Positions 8,704 to 21,098 are shown, numbered from the stretch's first letter. The stretch: 64,000 bases of DNA from Zea mays (GCF_902167145.1 NC_050101.1:113117789-113181788), one strand, 5' to 3'. Numbers and translations: made by a program. Notes: generated by a model not told the origin, from the sequence alone.

Positions 8704-11555
8704 TGAAGCGTCCCGATCCTTTGGGACTCAAATGTGATACAATTACTAGTCCCAGGAGGCTAGTAAACACATTCCTTACTTCAAATAGTACAGAGTTTAG
8801 ATAAAAATTATTACAATACCGGGGTACAAGCTCTAGAGAGCCAAAATAGGAAGCGCAGTAGGAAAATATACTAGCCCAAGCCACAGGCAGAACTGGGTGG
8901 AGACACAGCCCTCTCAATCAAGCATAGCAGAAAAGAAGTCTTCGGCTGCTGAAAAACATAAATAAATCTGGGTGAATACACTAGGTATTCCGCAAGCCCA
9001 CCCCGCTCCCGTAAAGAGAAAGAGACCTATAATATACATGCTTTATTTGGTGGAGTTGAAGTCACTCATCATTTTCTTAGAGAAGGACAGTTGCTGTAAG
9101 GTTTCTCCCATAGTCTTAAAAGTGACCAAAAACTCAACCGCCACTGAGCTTCCCGCTCCCGTGGCCTTAGTTTCTTTCTCAACACCCATTTAATCACACA
9201 TTTCCCTTTTCATGAAACTCATAGTAAAATCTCTAATTGCCATGCCATACCAGACCCGTCCATACCAGTGGACGCGGACTATTCGAATAGGTTTTTGACT
9301 CTGCGCAGAGGGGTACACTTTACCCACTAGCCCGGTTTCTGCGATCTCACCGTCACGAGACCCGAATGCCGGATCTCTTTCCTTCCTCGTACGTCCTAAC
9401 CTTAACGGTTATCCGGTAGGAGTCAGGCCACCACCATGTCCAAACCGGACAAAACTTTCCCCCTCCTTATCCTCTCGGTGCTCCCCAGCCTTCTTAACCC
9501 TGGGGTTGGACCGCACGAGTTCGGATTGAGTGACTGCCCACACAGTCTCAAGTGGGTGTACGATAAAGGAGTACAGGTAGTGAAAATGACAAGCCGGTCC
9601 TTATATGAGGGGACAATCCTTCTGCTCACGCCTAAACCAGTTGAGCCAACACCTTAGGCCCTCCCCTAAACCAGGGAGTCCCTGATCATCCCACTCCCAA
9701 GGTGATGATGAGGGTGAGTACCCTTCATCGCATAACTTTTCAAAAAAGAGATTTTATTTGAAGAAACACCTTGCCCTTCTTCCCAATCCATATTTCGTAT
9801 CCAGATTGTATATGTTAATGCGGGCCATCTCTCACTCACAATGCAATATTCCCCCTGAATTCCCGGCCTTGGCAGTGGTAGAGAGAATAGGAAATTTATG
9901 CATCAAAGGAAGGATGGACTTGCCTTCGTCGAAGCTTTCCTGGCACAAAAGATCTACCTCCGGGTGATCGAGCTCCGGCCCTTCTTCCGGGGCTATGGGT
10001 TCCGGGCCCTCGGTCCCCGCTTCTTCTAGGAAAACAGGCAATAAAACAATACATCAACAGTGGTTTACAAATTATAGTGTGTCATTTTCTAACATCATTA
10101 TTGCATGTGACCTTAGAAATCATTTTTGATAATTTTTGGTGCATACAATATTGAGAAGAACTAATTAGAGGAAAAAGGGCTGAAAAAAAGAAAAAGGATT
10201 TAGGCGCTGGTGGGCCGGGGAGGGGAAATCTGGCCCGGCCAGGCGCAGCGCGCGCGCGGGCGCAAGGGCGCCGGCCCAGTTGCGGCCCAAGGCGGGAGAC
10301 GGCGCGGGCGCGCGGGGATGACGCCGTCGCCGCGGGACCCACATGCCAGTGAAAGCGGAAGGGGGAGAAACGGCGCTACGGTCGACGGTGGGGTGAACTG
10401 GCCGTCCGCGGGGGAGAATTCGGCCGCCGGTGGGTTCGGCGGCGATTCGCCGCCGGTGGCCCGGTTCTCGGGCAACGGGCGGTTGCCCTAGCTTGGTGAG
10501 GGTCTGGCGGACCTGGGGGTGGGCTCAATTTGGCTAGAGGGGGCAGGGAGGGGGGTTGTCCGTGGGGAGGTGGCAGAGCTTCGCGGCGGGGTTGCCGCCG
10601 GTGAGCTTTGGGCGAGGAATCGGGGTGGGGAAGTGGTGTACTGCGTTCGTGGCGGCGTGGCGAAGCTAGGAGGCTTAAGCAATCGCTTGATGGACCGACA
10701 GAGGGGCAGGGAGAAGAGAGGGAAGGGCTCACCGGGAAGGAAGACGATGGCGGTTCTTCCACGAATTGAGCTCGGACGAGGGAGGAGAGGGGTGGCTGAG
10801 GCTGGTGCGGGGAAGGAGGAGCTCGGGGCGGCCCTTTTATAGGCACCCGAGGGAAGGGGAGCGGCGGAGCTCTGTGGCGCCGGTGAGGCGCACCGTACCG
10901 GAGTTAATGCTACACAGCGGCGATGACGAGACCGCACGGTGGCGGTGCTGTGCAAGGACGCGGCCGCTGCGGCGAGGACGGGGCGGTGCCCAACTTCCCT
11001 GTGCGGCGAGAAGACGGAGGAGGGGACGGAGGTGATTGACGGAGGTGACCGTGATGGGCCGTACGCGGGGAGGGGGAAGAAGGACGACGACGTGGCTGAC
11101 AGGTTGGGCCACACTGCCAGTGGGAGTGATCGCGAGCGAGGGCGAGGCTGACGGGTGGGGTCGGTTCGTCAGCGAGAGAGAGAGAGCGCAGGGCGGGTTG
11201 GCGCGCGCGCGGGAGCAGGCCGGAAATGGGCCGAGGGAAGGGAGTTGCGGGCGCGAGGGGGGGGAAGTGGCCGCGGCATGGGCTGGATTCAGCCCAGCTA
11301 GGGGAGAGGGTTTCTCTTTTTCTTTTTATTTTCTAATTCCTTTATCCATTTTTATATCTTTTTCTTTTGAACAATTAATTTTAATAAATAATCTTAGGTG
11401 CTGAAAAATAAAATCTAAGTGAGGTGCTTGTGATCAAACAAAGTGTATGCATATGATGAACGAAAATCTAAGGGAGTTCTTGGAATTAGAGGATGAAAAA
11501 GGGGAGAGGGGTAGTTTAGGGTTTCAAACCTAGGTTAGGATTTTGGGATGTTACA
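8704..11555 (-). mobile_element. 3' LTR (element sense) of the chromovirus, 2852 bp
   Basis: TG...CA ends. The left half is moderate in GC. The middle (about 10200-11300) is a CpG-rich block with GA and GCGCGC runs. Overlapping long ORFs there on both strands are composition artefacts. Confidence 0.92.
10834..10841 (-). promoter_or_regulatory. LTR TATA box
   Basis: The minus strand reads CTATAAAAGGGC inside the GC-rich block. The same site is conserved in the other LTR at 19267-19274. Position and orientation fit the U3/R promoter of the element. Confidence 0.6.
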
Positions 11556-11591
11556 AACCTACCCCACTTAAAGGAATCTCGCCCTCAAGAT

Positions 11592-14500
11592 TCAGATGGG
11601 GCTCAAGAAAAGGTAAGGGTATTCCTTCCTCAGAGAGTCCTCACTTTCCCAGGTGGCTTCCTCTTCTCCATCTCTGCTCCACTGAACCTTACAGAGTTTC
11701 ACTTCTGAGTTGCGGGTCCTTCTGACTGCTGAGTCGAGAATCTTCACTGGCTTTTCCCGGTACTGGAGATCCTTTTGAATCTGAATTGCATCTGCCTCGA
11801 TGTGGTTTTCTGGTACCTTTAGGCATTTGCGGAGTTGAGACACATGGAACACATTGTGAATATCTGACATGGATTCTGGTAGCTCAAGACGGTATGCTGC
11901 GGGTCCTATTCGGGCAATGACGGGGTAGGGACCGACGAAACGTGGTGCTAGCTTTCCTTTCATTTGGAACCTTTTGACACCACGCATCGGGGAGACCTTG
12001 AGATAAACGAAATCTCCTTCCTCAAATCTGAGTTCCCTTCGTCTATTGTCTGCGTAACTCTTCTGTCGACTCTGAGCTTCAAGTAACCTCCTGCGGATCA
12101 AAGCGACTTTCTCTTCGACTTCTTTAACAAAGTCGGGTCCTTCTAGTGTCCTTTCCCCTACATTGGACCACATTAGGGGAGTTTGGCATTTTCTTCCGTA
12201 CAGTGCTTCGAATGGTGACATTTTGATGCTGGTCTGATGGCTGTTGTTGTACGAGAATTTGGCGTACGGCAAACTGGACTCCCAATCCCTGTCGAATGTT
12301 AGCACACAGGCTCTTAGCAAATCTTCGAGGATCTTGTTGACTCTTTCCGTTTGACCATCTGACTGGGGGTGGTAAGCGGTGCTGAAATCTAGCTTGGTGC
12401 CCATTGCTTGCTGGAGGCTCTTCCAAAATTTTGAAGTGAACTGCGTTCCTCTATCTGATACTATCTTCCGCGGAATGCCATGGAGCCTGACTATCTCTTT
12501 AAGGTATATTCGGGCAAGGGCGGCTCCTCCAAAAGTGGTCTTTACTGGAACGAAGTGGGCCACCTTGGTGAGACGATCGATTATTACCCATATGGAATCA
12601 TTTCCTTTCTGTGTTCGGGGCAGTCCGGTCATGAAATCCATGCCTATTTCTTCCCACTTCCATTCGGGTACTGGGAGGGGTTGAAGTAGGCATGCAGGCT
12701 TCTGATGTTCGGCCTTTGTTCGCTGACAGGTGTCACACCGGGCCACATACTGTGCTATTTCCTTCTTCATCCCTTTCCACCAGTATCTGGCTTTGAGGTC
12801 TAGGTACATCTTGGTGGTTCCTGGGTGGATGGAGTAAGCTGAGTTGTGGGCTTCATTGAGCAGGACTTCCCGTGCCTCTCCCACTGGTACACACAGGCGG
12901 TTCTTGAACCAGAGGACTCCTTGCTCATCTGTCCTAAGGTCCGGAAGTTGCTCCTTGCGAGCTCTTTCCATAAGTCTGGCTGTCTCTGCGTCCAGGCGTT
13001 GAGCCTTGCATATGAGATCTTCTAGATTGGGCTTGACTTCCAGGCTACCGTTGTCTCCCAGACATGCATTTAGCTGAGCTGATTCTTTCTTCCAATCTTC
13101 TAAAAAGTTGGTCCCTTTAATCCCGAAAGGTTTTCGGCTGAGGGCGTCTGCTACCACGTTGGCCTTCCCGGGGTGGTAGTGGATTTCGAGGTCATAATCC
13201 TTGATCAATTCAAGCCATCTTCTTTGACGGAGGTTGAGGTCCGGTTGCGTGAAGATGTACTTCAGACTCTTGTGATCAGTGAAGATGTGGCATTTGTTCC
13301 CGATCAGATAATGCCTCCATATCTTTAGGGCGTGCACGATGGCTGCCAATTCCAAGTCGTGGGTAGGGTAGTTCTGCTCGTGTGGCTTGAGTAGGCAGGA
13401 TGCATAGGCAATAACTTTCTCATTTTGCATCAAGACACACCCTAAGCCTTGCCTTGAAGCATCACAGAAGATGATGAAATCCTGGTGTATATCTGGCAGT
13501 GTCAAAACTGGCGCAGTTGTAAGCTTTTCCTTGATGATCTGGAAACTTTCCTCACACTTGGGAGTCCATACAAACTTATTTTCCTTTTTGAGAAGTTCGG
13601 TCATAGGTTTTGCTATGCTGGAGAATCCCTTGATAAAGCGGCGGTAGTACCCTGCCATTCCCAGAAAGCTTCGTACTTCACTGACATTGGATGGCTGCTT
13701 CCATTTTGAAACGGCTTCTACCTTGGATGGGTCTACTTCTATCCCTTCTGCAGTCAAGATATGCCCTAGGAAAGCTATCTTTTCTAACCAGAACTCACAC
13801 TTGCTGAGCTTAGCATAAAGTTGATGTGCCCTGAGTCTTCCGAGAACGATTTGGAGGTGACGCTCATGGTCCTTACGATTCTTGGAATAAATAAGGATGT
13901 CGTCTATGAAGACTACGACAAACTTGTCCAATTCTTCCATAAACACCTTATTCATGAGGTTCATGAAAAAGGCGGGTGCGTTGGTTAGCCCAAACGACAT
14001 CACTGTGAATTCATATTGTCCGTATCTGGTGACGAATGCAGTCTTCTGAATGTCTGCTTCCTTGATTCTCAATTGGTGATACCCTGACCTGAGGTCTATC
14101 TTGGAGAAGTATTTGGCTCCTTGCAGTTGGTCGAAGAGGTCATCGATCCGAGGGAGAGGTTACTTATTCTTGATTGTAACTTCATTCAAGGATCGATAAT
14201 CAATACACATTCTCATACTTCCATCCTTTTTGGTAACGAAAAGAATGGGTGCTCCCCAAGGAGACGAACTGGGACAGATGTACCCTTTTTGTTGCAGCTC
14301 CGCAATTTGGAGTTTTAATTCTGCTAACTCTGTGGGAGCCATGCGGTATGGTCTCTTTGCGATGGGCGCAGTGCCAGGAATGAGATCTATATAGAACTCC
14401 ACTCCTCTTTCTGGTGGCATCCCGGGCAACTCTTCCGGAAATACATCCTCAAACTCTTCAATTACAGACATGTTTTCTGCTGCCAGATTAAACATCATCG

Positions 14501-14717
14501 GGTCGTTTGCGGGCGGCTGGGCTTGACAGGAAACTGCCTTTCCTTGGTGATCTGTGAGAAGAACAGTTTTGCTTGCGCAACTGATGATACCTTTGTGCTT
14601 AGCTAGCCAATCGATTCCTAGTATCACATCAATCCCTTGGGATGGCAAGATGGTTAAGTCTGCAGGAACACTACCACACTTAAAAGAATTCTGACTTGGG
14701 AGCACCTGAGTTTGCAC
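11592..14717 (-). pseudogene. Chromovirus pol (RT-RNase H-integrase-chromodomain), broken by one stop
   Basis: Begins in the C-terminal protease/linker part ([12 protein letters not shown]), then RT with FIDDILIYS (instead of YVDD), RNase H with TDHKSL, and integrase with an HHCC finger (HSAYSIH ... CDTCQRTK). The catalytic residues are seen in [17 protein letters not shown] and QSDGQTERV. The C-terminus (about 11600-11850) resembles a chromodomain ([18 protein letters not shown]). An in-frame TAA at 14160-14162 interrupts the early RT just after [10 protein letters not shown], where a Tyr codon is usual. The reading frame resumes directly after it. The join to gag-protease upstream is frameshifted near 14715-14740. 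The element therefore cannot make full-length Pol as it stands. Confidence 0.9.
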
Positions 14718-16030
14718 AGGAGGTCTGATCCCGGGGTTCGGGTGACCAAAGGGATGTCTAGGGGTGTAGAGGGGATGCCATGTTTTTCCACAAACTTAGC
14801 GGCTATAAAAGAATGGGATGCTCTTGAATCAAAAAGTACAGTAGCTGGAGTAAATTCAACAAGGAACTCACCGAGCACTACTCTCGGGGCTTGCTGGGCT
14901 TCTTGAGCGTCGACGTGGTTGACTTGGGCTCTGCCCTGGTACTGAGTCCTGCTCTGCTGGCTGTTGGAAGGAGGTGCCTTGGGGGTAGGTGCCGAGGGAA
15001 TCTTGGGGCCATTCACCGAGTTGGAGTAGGTCGGTCCGGGTGCCTTTAACTGAGGGCAGTTATTCTTAAAGTGACTGGGGTCCCCGCAGTGCCAACAGGC
15101 ATTTGCTGGCGGTTGGTTGCTTGCAACGGAGGGTGCCTGAAGGGAGCTCTGACTCTGCTGGCTGTAGCGCGACGGAGTGGGTCCAGATGGTTTATTGAAG
15201 CTTGGACCCCTGGGTGGGAGTCCAAAGGGTCGAGCTCTCTGGTGACGTTCTTGCTGTTGAGCTCGGAGGACTTGGAATTTCCTCTTGAGGTGCCCTTTTT
15301 CTTCCTCTTTTGCCCTTTCCACTTGGATAGCCTTGTTGGAGAGGTGAGAGAAGCTGAGGAAGTCTTGGCTGGAGAGGATGGTCTTAAGCTCGGGTCTTAG
15401 TCCTTTCAGAAAACGGGCCATCTTTCTGGACTCGGTGCTGACATCCTCAGGCGCGTAACGGGCCAGCTCTGTGAACTTGTGCACATACTCACTGACTGTC
15501 CTCCCGCCTTGAGTTAGCTCCCGGAATTCATCCTCCTTGAGTTGAACTATCCCCTGGGGTACATGGTGCTCACAGAAGGCTGTTTCGAATTCTGCCCAGG
15601 TAGCGTCTCTGACGGCCTCACTGAAAGTGTCCCACCATGCTAAAGCCATTCCTGAAAGCTGATGAGCTGCCAGTTGGACACGCTGATTTTCGGGGCATCC
15701 GATGGCTTCCAGCTTCCTCTTGATCATGCGAAGCCAGTCATCTACATCGAGGGGATTGCTGGACCCCGCGAACGTGGGAGGCTTGAGTCTCAAAAATTCT
15801 CCCATCCTGTCCTGTGGCCTTCCACCACCTGGGCGCTGGTTTTCCAGACTTCTAGTGAGGACTTCAATGAGTCGGGTTTGATTGGCTAGAACTTGGGCTA
15901 GGTCTAGTGGTAGTTCCGGAGGTGCGGGGAGGTGGGTCTCACCCCCTTCTCCGCCAGCCTCTCCTTCAGCTCTCAGAGGAAATCTTGCTCCAATCCCGGA
16001 GGCGGTAGGCGTGGTTTTATCCGAAGCCAT
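14654..16030 (-). pseudogene. Chromovirus gag and protease N-part, frameshifted
   Basis: Start ATG 16030-16028 (MASDK...). It contains a retrotransposon gag domain (motif LAAHQLSGMALAWWDTF), a Pro/Ser/Gln-rich linker and a CCHC zinc knuckle CWHCGDPSHFKNNCP. Then comes an aspartic-protease region VLFDSRASHSFI. The catalytic DSG triad reads DSR (Gly to Arg, consistent with GGA to AGA). The frame is lost near 14715-14740, after which translation departs from the pol frame. An ORF upstream of the ATG (to 16063) is leader sequence. Confidence 0.88.
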
Positions 16031-16137
16031 CTGCCATGGGAAGAGAGTCACTATCATGCACATGCCATTTTTTTAACTAGTTATTTTATTCATTACATCA
16101 AGCCATTACAATACAACACACTGCTACCATAAGTTCA

Positions 16138-16992
16138 TCACACACGAGTGCTATCTAGGGTACTCCCGAACTCCTTCTCTAAAGTGTCCCCAAATTCCTT
16201 GAGAAGGTCATCAAGGCTGGCCAGGGACATCTCCTCGGTGTCGGACGAGTCCCTTAACCCGGCAGGGGGTAGGGTTGGAGGGTTTTCTTCCTTCTGCTCA
16301 GTCTGACATCCTTGGCTTTTGGTCTTCTTGCGGATTTTTCTTGCGGGGGCGAGCTTCTTCAGTTTCTTGTCATAGTCCATTTTTAGGGTGCGGTAAGCTT
16401 CACAGGTATTGGTTTCTTCGCCTTCAGCTATTGAAAGGCTCTCTTGAAGGGACACCTTTTCCCCTGAAAGTTCCCTGACTTTTTGCTCCAGGCTTTCCAC
16501 CCGGGAGGTTAGGGAGGTGCAGTGGAGGGTGAGGTCATCATATTGGTTATCAAGGGTGTGAAGGTATCCAGCCATGTAGACGATGGTGGGATCATCCTCA
16601 ATAGGATCTCCTCCTGACAGGGCCTGAAGTCTTTTCCTCCAGGTGGGGGTATTCTTGTTGCTGGGTGGAAAGTAGCGAAGGGGGGTTTCAAAGATCACTT
16701 TGTTGTAGTTCTGGCATAGTTGTCGGAGGGGTGTTCGGGCAACATTCTGGCAAGTATCTGGGAAACGGTATCCGGTAAAGGTGACTTGGAAGGAAGGATG
16801 GTTCGGATAGTTTCGGCTTTCTCCCAGGTAGACTGCCATAGAGCATTTCTCCATTCCGCCCTCGATATACTCCGTCCAGACGTATTCCGACTTCTTGCGA
16901 ATTCCCATGCGAAGCGCATAGCTTCGCAACAGGTGTGGGAACCCTTCCACCTCTGAGCAGTAGGATGTCCTAATGGTCAGAGAGTCTTCCAT
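16138..16992 (-). CDS. Extra ORF between primer site and gag (ORF0-like), unknown function
   Basis: Intact 284-residue ORF in sense orientation. It starts about 130 nt after the primer site and stops about 107 nt before the gag ATG. I recognise no catalytic domain. The N-terminal half is globular-looking with many Tyr/Trp (MEDSLTIRTS..., VFTGYRFPDTC-type segments). Residues around 165-230 look like a coiled coil (SRVESLEQKVRELSGEKV). A basic patch follows (KLKKLAPARKIRKKTK), then an acidic tail (SDTEEMSLASLDDLLKEFG). It is uninterrupted although gag-pol next to it carries a frameshift, a stop and a dead protease motif. Canonical chromoviruses need only gag-pol, so this is an accessory gene, an acquired segment or a long conserved leader ORF. 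Confidence 0.65.
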   Translation of the reverse strand: MEDSLTIRTSYCSEVEGFPHLLRSYALRMGIRKKSEYVWTEYIEGGMEKCSMAVYLGESRNYPNHPSFQVTFTGYRFPDTCQNVARTPLRQLCQNYNKVIFETPLRYFPPSNKNTPTWRKRLQALSGGDPIEDDPTIVYMAGYLHTLDNQYDDLTLHCTSLTSRVESLEQKVRELSGEKVSLQESLSIAEGEETNTCEAYRTLKMDYDKKLKKLAPARKIRKKTKSQGCQTEQKEENPPTLPPAGLRDSSDTEEMSLASLDDLLKEFGDTLEKEFGSTLDSTRV

Positions 16993-17120
16993 CTGGAATA
17001 GGAAAAGAAGGGTCTGTTAAAATCGGGGAGGAGGAGAGAAGACTTTTCTTGGGGAAAGAGGTATTTCCTTTTTAGGGCAAGTTTTAGGGTCAGGGCTGCG
17101 ACCTACGGCCAGTCCTATGG

Positions 17121-17132
17121 GCTCTGATACCA
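17121..17132 (-). other. Primer-binding site (initiator Met tRNA type)
   Basis: The minus strand reads TGGTATCAGAGC two bases inside the LTR boundary at 17135, the common plant initiator-methionine primer site. Confidence 0.88.
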
Positions 17133-17134
17133 CC

Positions 17135-19992
17135 TGAAGCGTCCCAATCCTTTGGGACTCAAATGTGATACAATTACTAGTCCCAGGAGGCTAGTAAACA
17201 CATTCCTTACTTCAAATAGTACAGAGTTTAGATAAAAATTATTACAATACCGGGGTACAAGCTCTAGAGAGCCAAAATAGGAAGCGCAATAGGATAATAT
17301 ACTAGCCCAAGCCACAGGCAGAACTGGGTGCAGACACAGCCCTCTCAATCAAGCATAGCAGAAAAGAAGTCTTCGGCTGCTGAAAAACATATATAAATCT
17401 GGGTGAATACACTAGGTATTCCGCAAGCCCACCCCACTCCCGTAAAGAGAAAGAGACCTATAATATACATGCTTTATTTGGTGGAGTTGAAGTCACTCAT
17501 CATTTTCTTAGAGAAGGACAGTTGCTGTAAGGTTTCTCCCATAGTCTTAAAAGTGACCAAAAACTCAACCGCCACTGAGCTTCCCGCTTCTGTGGCCTTA
17601 GTTTATTTCTCAACACCCATTTAATCACACATTTCCCTTTTCATGAAACTCATAGTAAAATCTCTAATTGCCATGCCATACCAGACCCGTCCATACCAGT
17701 GGACACGGACTATTCGAATAGGTTTTCGACTCTGCGCAGAGGGGTACACTTTACCCACTAGCCCGGTTTCTGCGATCTCACCGTCGCGAGACCCGAATGC
17801 CGAATCTCTTTCCTTCCTCGTACGTCCTAACCTTAACGGTTATCCGGTAGGAGTCAGGCCACCACCATGTCCAATCCGGACAAAACTTTCCCCCTCCTTA
17901 TCCTCCCGGTGTTCCCCAGCCTTCTTAACCCTGGGGTTGGACCGCACGAGTTCTGATTGAGTGACTGCCCACACAGTCTCAAGTGGTTGTACGATAAAGG
18001 AGTACATGTAGTGAAAATGACAAGCCGGTCCTTATATGAGGGGACAATCCTTCTGCTCACGCCTAAACCAGCTGAGCCAACACCTTAGGCCCTCCCTTAA
18101 ACCAGGGAGTCCCTGATCATCCCACTCCCAAGGTGATGAGGGTGAGTACCCTTCATCGCATAACTTTTCAAAAAAGAGATTTTATTTGAAGAAACACCTT
18201 GCCCTTCTTCCCAATCCATATTTCGTATCCAGATTGTATATGTTAATGCGGGCCATCTCTCACTCACAATGCAATATCCCCCCTGAATTCCCGGCCTAGG
18301 CAGTGGTAGAGAGAATAGGAAATTTATGCATCAAGGGAAGGATGGACTTGCCTTCGTCGAAGCTTTCCTGGCACAAAAGATCTACCTCCGGGTGATCGAG
18401 CTCCGGCCCTTCTTCCGGAGCTATGGGTTCCGGGCCCTCGGTCCCCGCTTCTTCTAGGAAAACAGGCAATAAAACAATACATCAACAGTGGTTTACAAAT
18501 TATAGTGTGTCATTTTCTAACATCATTATTGCATGTGACCTTAGAAATCATTTTTGATAATTTTTGGTGCATACAATATTGAGAAGAACTAATTAGAGGA
18601 AAAAGGGCTGAAAAAAAAGAAAAAGGAAAATGATTTAGGCGCTGGTGGGCCGGGGAGGGGAAATTTGGCCCGGCCAGGCGCAGCGCGCGCGGGCGCGAGG
18701 GCGCCGGCCCAGTTGCGGCCCAAGGCGGGAGACGACGCGGGCGCGCGGGGATGACGCTGTCGCCGCGGGACCCACATGCCAGTGAAAGCGGAAGGGGGAG
18801 AAACGGCGCTACGGTCGACGGCGGGGTGAACTGGCCGTCCGCGGGGGAGAACCCGGCCGCCGGTGGGTTCGGCGGCGATTCGCCGCCGGTGGCCCGGTTC
18901 TCGGGCAACGGGCGGTTGCCCTAGCTTGGTGAGGGTCTGGCGGACCTGGGGGTGGGCTCAATTTGGCTAGAGGGGGCAGGGAGGGGGGTTGTCCGCGGGT
19001 AGGTGGCGGAGCTTCGCGGTGGGGTTGCCGCCGGTGAGCTTTGGGCGAGGAATCGGGGTGGGGAAGTGGTGTACTGCGTTCGTGGCGGCGTGGCGAAGCT
19101 AGGAGGCTTAAGCAATCGCTTGATGGACCGACAGAGGGGCAGGGAGAAGAGAGGGAAGGGCTCACCGGGAAGGAAGACGACGGCGGTTCTTCCACGAATT
19201 GAGCTCGGACGAGGGAGGAGAGGGGTGGCTGAGGCCGGTGCGGGGAAGGAGGAGCTCGGGGCGGCCCTTTTATAGGCGCCCGAGGGAAGGGGAGCGGCGG
19301 AGCTCCGCGGCACCGGTGAGGCGCACTGTACCGGAGTTAATGCCGCAGAGCGGCGATGACGAGACCGCACGGTGGCGGTGCTGTGCAAGGACGCGGCCGC
19401 TGCGGCGAGGACAGGGCGGTGCCCAACTTCTCTGTGTGGCGAGAAGACGGAGGAGGGGACAGAGGTGATGGCCGGAGGTGACCATGATGGGCCGTACACG
19501 GGGAGGGGGAAGAAGGACGACGACGTGGCTGACAGGTGGGGCCACACTGCCAATGGGAGTGATCGCGAGCGAGGGCGAGGCTGACGGGTGGGGTCGGTTC
19601 GTCAGCGAGAGAGAGAGAGAGCGCAGGGCAGGCTGGCGCGCGCGCGGGAGCAGGCCGGAAATGGGCCGAGGGAAGGGAGTTGCGGGCGCGAGGGGGGGGG
19701 GGGAAGTGGCCGCGACATGGGCTGGATTCAGCCCAGCTAGGGGAGAGGGTTTCTCTTTTTCTTTTTATTTTATAATTCCTTTATCCATTTTTATATCTTT
19801 TTCTTTTGAACAATTAATTTTAATAGATAATCTTAGGTGCTGAAAAAAAATCTAAGTGAGGTGCTTGTGATCAAACAAAGTGTATGCATATGATGAACGA
19901 AAATCTAAGGGAGTTCTTGGAATTAGAGGATGAAAAAGGGGAGAGGGGTAGTTTAGGGTTTCAAACCTAGGTTAGGATTTTGGGATGTTACA
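17135..19992 (-). mobile_element. 5' LTR (element sense) of the chromovirus, 2858 bp
   Basis: Near-identical to 8704-11555, with small indels (for example a longer G run near 19692-19701). Minus-strand TATA box at 19267-19274. Ends in TTACA at 19992, followed by the ATTCT duplication. Confidence 0.92.
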
Positions 19993-20018
19993 ATTCTTCC
20001 CCTCCTCCTCCGTGACAC

Positions 20019-20214
20019 CATCATCCCATGTTGGAACGTATCCCATGCTCAAAGGGGTATCGTGCTCACATGCACATTTTAATTCTAGGACATCCATCTA
20101 ACATCAAATATGGGATGTATTACCGTTGGATGTTAGATGGATGTCCTAGATTTAAAATGTGCATGTGAGCATGATACCCCTTTGAGCACTGGATACGTAC
20201 CAACATGGGACGAT
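20019..20214. mobile_element. Foldback/MITE-like hairpin
   Basis: Two arms of about 85 bp (20019-20105 and 20128-20214) are inverted copies. CATCAT..CCCATGTTGG pairs with CCAACATGGGACGATGATG, and GACATCCATCTAACATC pairs with GATGTTAGATGGATGTCC. The loop is about 22 bp. No clear target duplication is seen. Confidence 0.6.
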
Positions 20215-20994
20215 GATGCTGCTGAGTTGCAGGGAGCGACGACGTCATAGGGCAGCAGGGGATGACGACGTCAGAGTTATAGGGGCGACGACATCCAGTG
20301 ACCTGTGTGCCCGAGGCTAGGCAAGGCTGCAGCTAAGGGGCTCCACCTACCTAATCGCCAAGGCCAAGACGGTGGCAAAGAATGGTGTGACCGAAGGTGT
20401 CCAACATTAGAACCCCAGGAAGGAGGTTATGGCTGTGTTGTGGTGCAGGATGGTGAGACCGAGACTTAGACCCTCGAGCAACCAGTCAATGGGACGCGAC
20501 CGTGGCGAACTACAGCAATGAGGGCAAGACACGACAACAATACTTCATGGCAAAAAATGCAAGGAAGTGCGAGCGATGGATGAGTGGCACTACAACGATG
20601 GGAAAACGCGACGCGTAGCGAGATACGCCGAGCTAGCCCCTGTTTCTTTGCAACAGTAGCTTGAATGAGTTAAATTTGATCAAACTCATGTATATCTAAG
20701 TCAATGTAACACGAAATGTTAAATGAGCTAAATCATCGAACCAAACATCACCTCGATTCTAACGGTTTATAGTTCGATTTTTACAGTTTACCACTATTTT
20801 TAAATTTACATTTTTATTTTTAAATTTTATAAAATATATATTTATGGTTTGTGGGACCATCTGTGTCTATGATTTGTGGTTCTGATAGCAAATTAGCAAA
20901 AATCCACAGATGATAATGACAAAATGGCAAATGGTTCGGTTTCCAAACGGTTTTTAATTCCTTGCAAGATGGTAAAGTGATTTAGGGCTTGTTC
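20215..20994. other. Intergenic, nothing recognised
   Basis: Mixed sequence with a few GACGACGTC motifs. No ORF of substance, repeat or RNA gene seen. Confidence 0.5.
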
Positions 20995-21098
20995 AGTTAG
21001 CCCTCAACCCATGTGGATTGAGTGAGCAAGTCAAACTTCTTTTTAAATTTTTCCAATCTCATCTAATCCATAGGTAACGGGATTAACCGAACAAGGCC
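20995..21098. mobile_element. 104-bp MITE (PIF/Harbinger-like)
   Basis: Terminal inverted repeats GGGCTTGTTCAGTTA and GGCCTTGTTCGGTTA (right end, reverse complement) match at 13 of 15 bases. They are flanked by TTA on both sides (20992-20994, 21099-21101), the target duplication of the PIF/Harbinger superfamily. Confidence 0.65.

Larger units (their letters stand above)
8704..19992 (-). mobile_element. Complete chromovirus (Tekay/Del-like Ty3/gypsy), 11,289 bp
   Basis: Two LTRs of about 2.85 kb (8704-11555 and 17135-19992) start TGAAGCGTCCC and end GGGATGTTACA. They are flanked by perfect 5-bp duplications ATTCT (8699-8703 and 19993-19997). In minus-strand sense: primer site 17121-17132, extra ORF 16992-16138, gag from 16030, pol ending 11592, polypurine tract near 11556-11575 (minus-strand AAGTGGGGTAGG). 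The very long LTRs and C-terminal chromodomain-like region fit the Tekay/Del clade. LTR differences by eye are around 2%, pointing to a fairly recent insertion. Confidence 0.93.

Noticed and set aside
10200..11410. Long overlapping ORFs on both strands (up to ~210 aa) in the chromovirus LTR, repeated at 18510-19843
   Set aside because: They are in a very GC-rich block, overlap in all frames, are Pro/Arg/Gly-rich, recur in both LTRs and match no protein.
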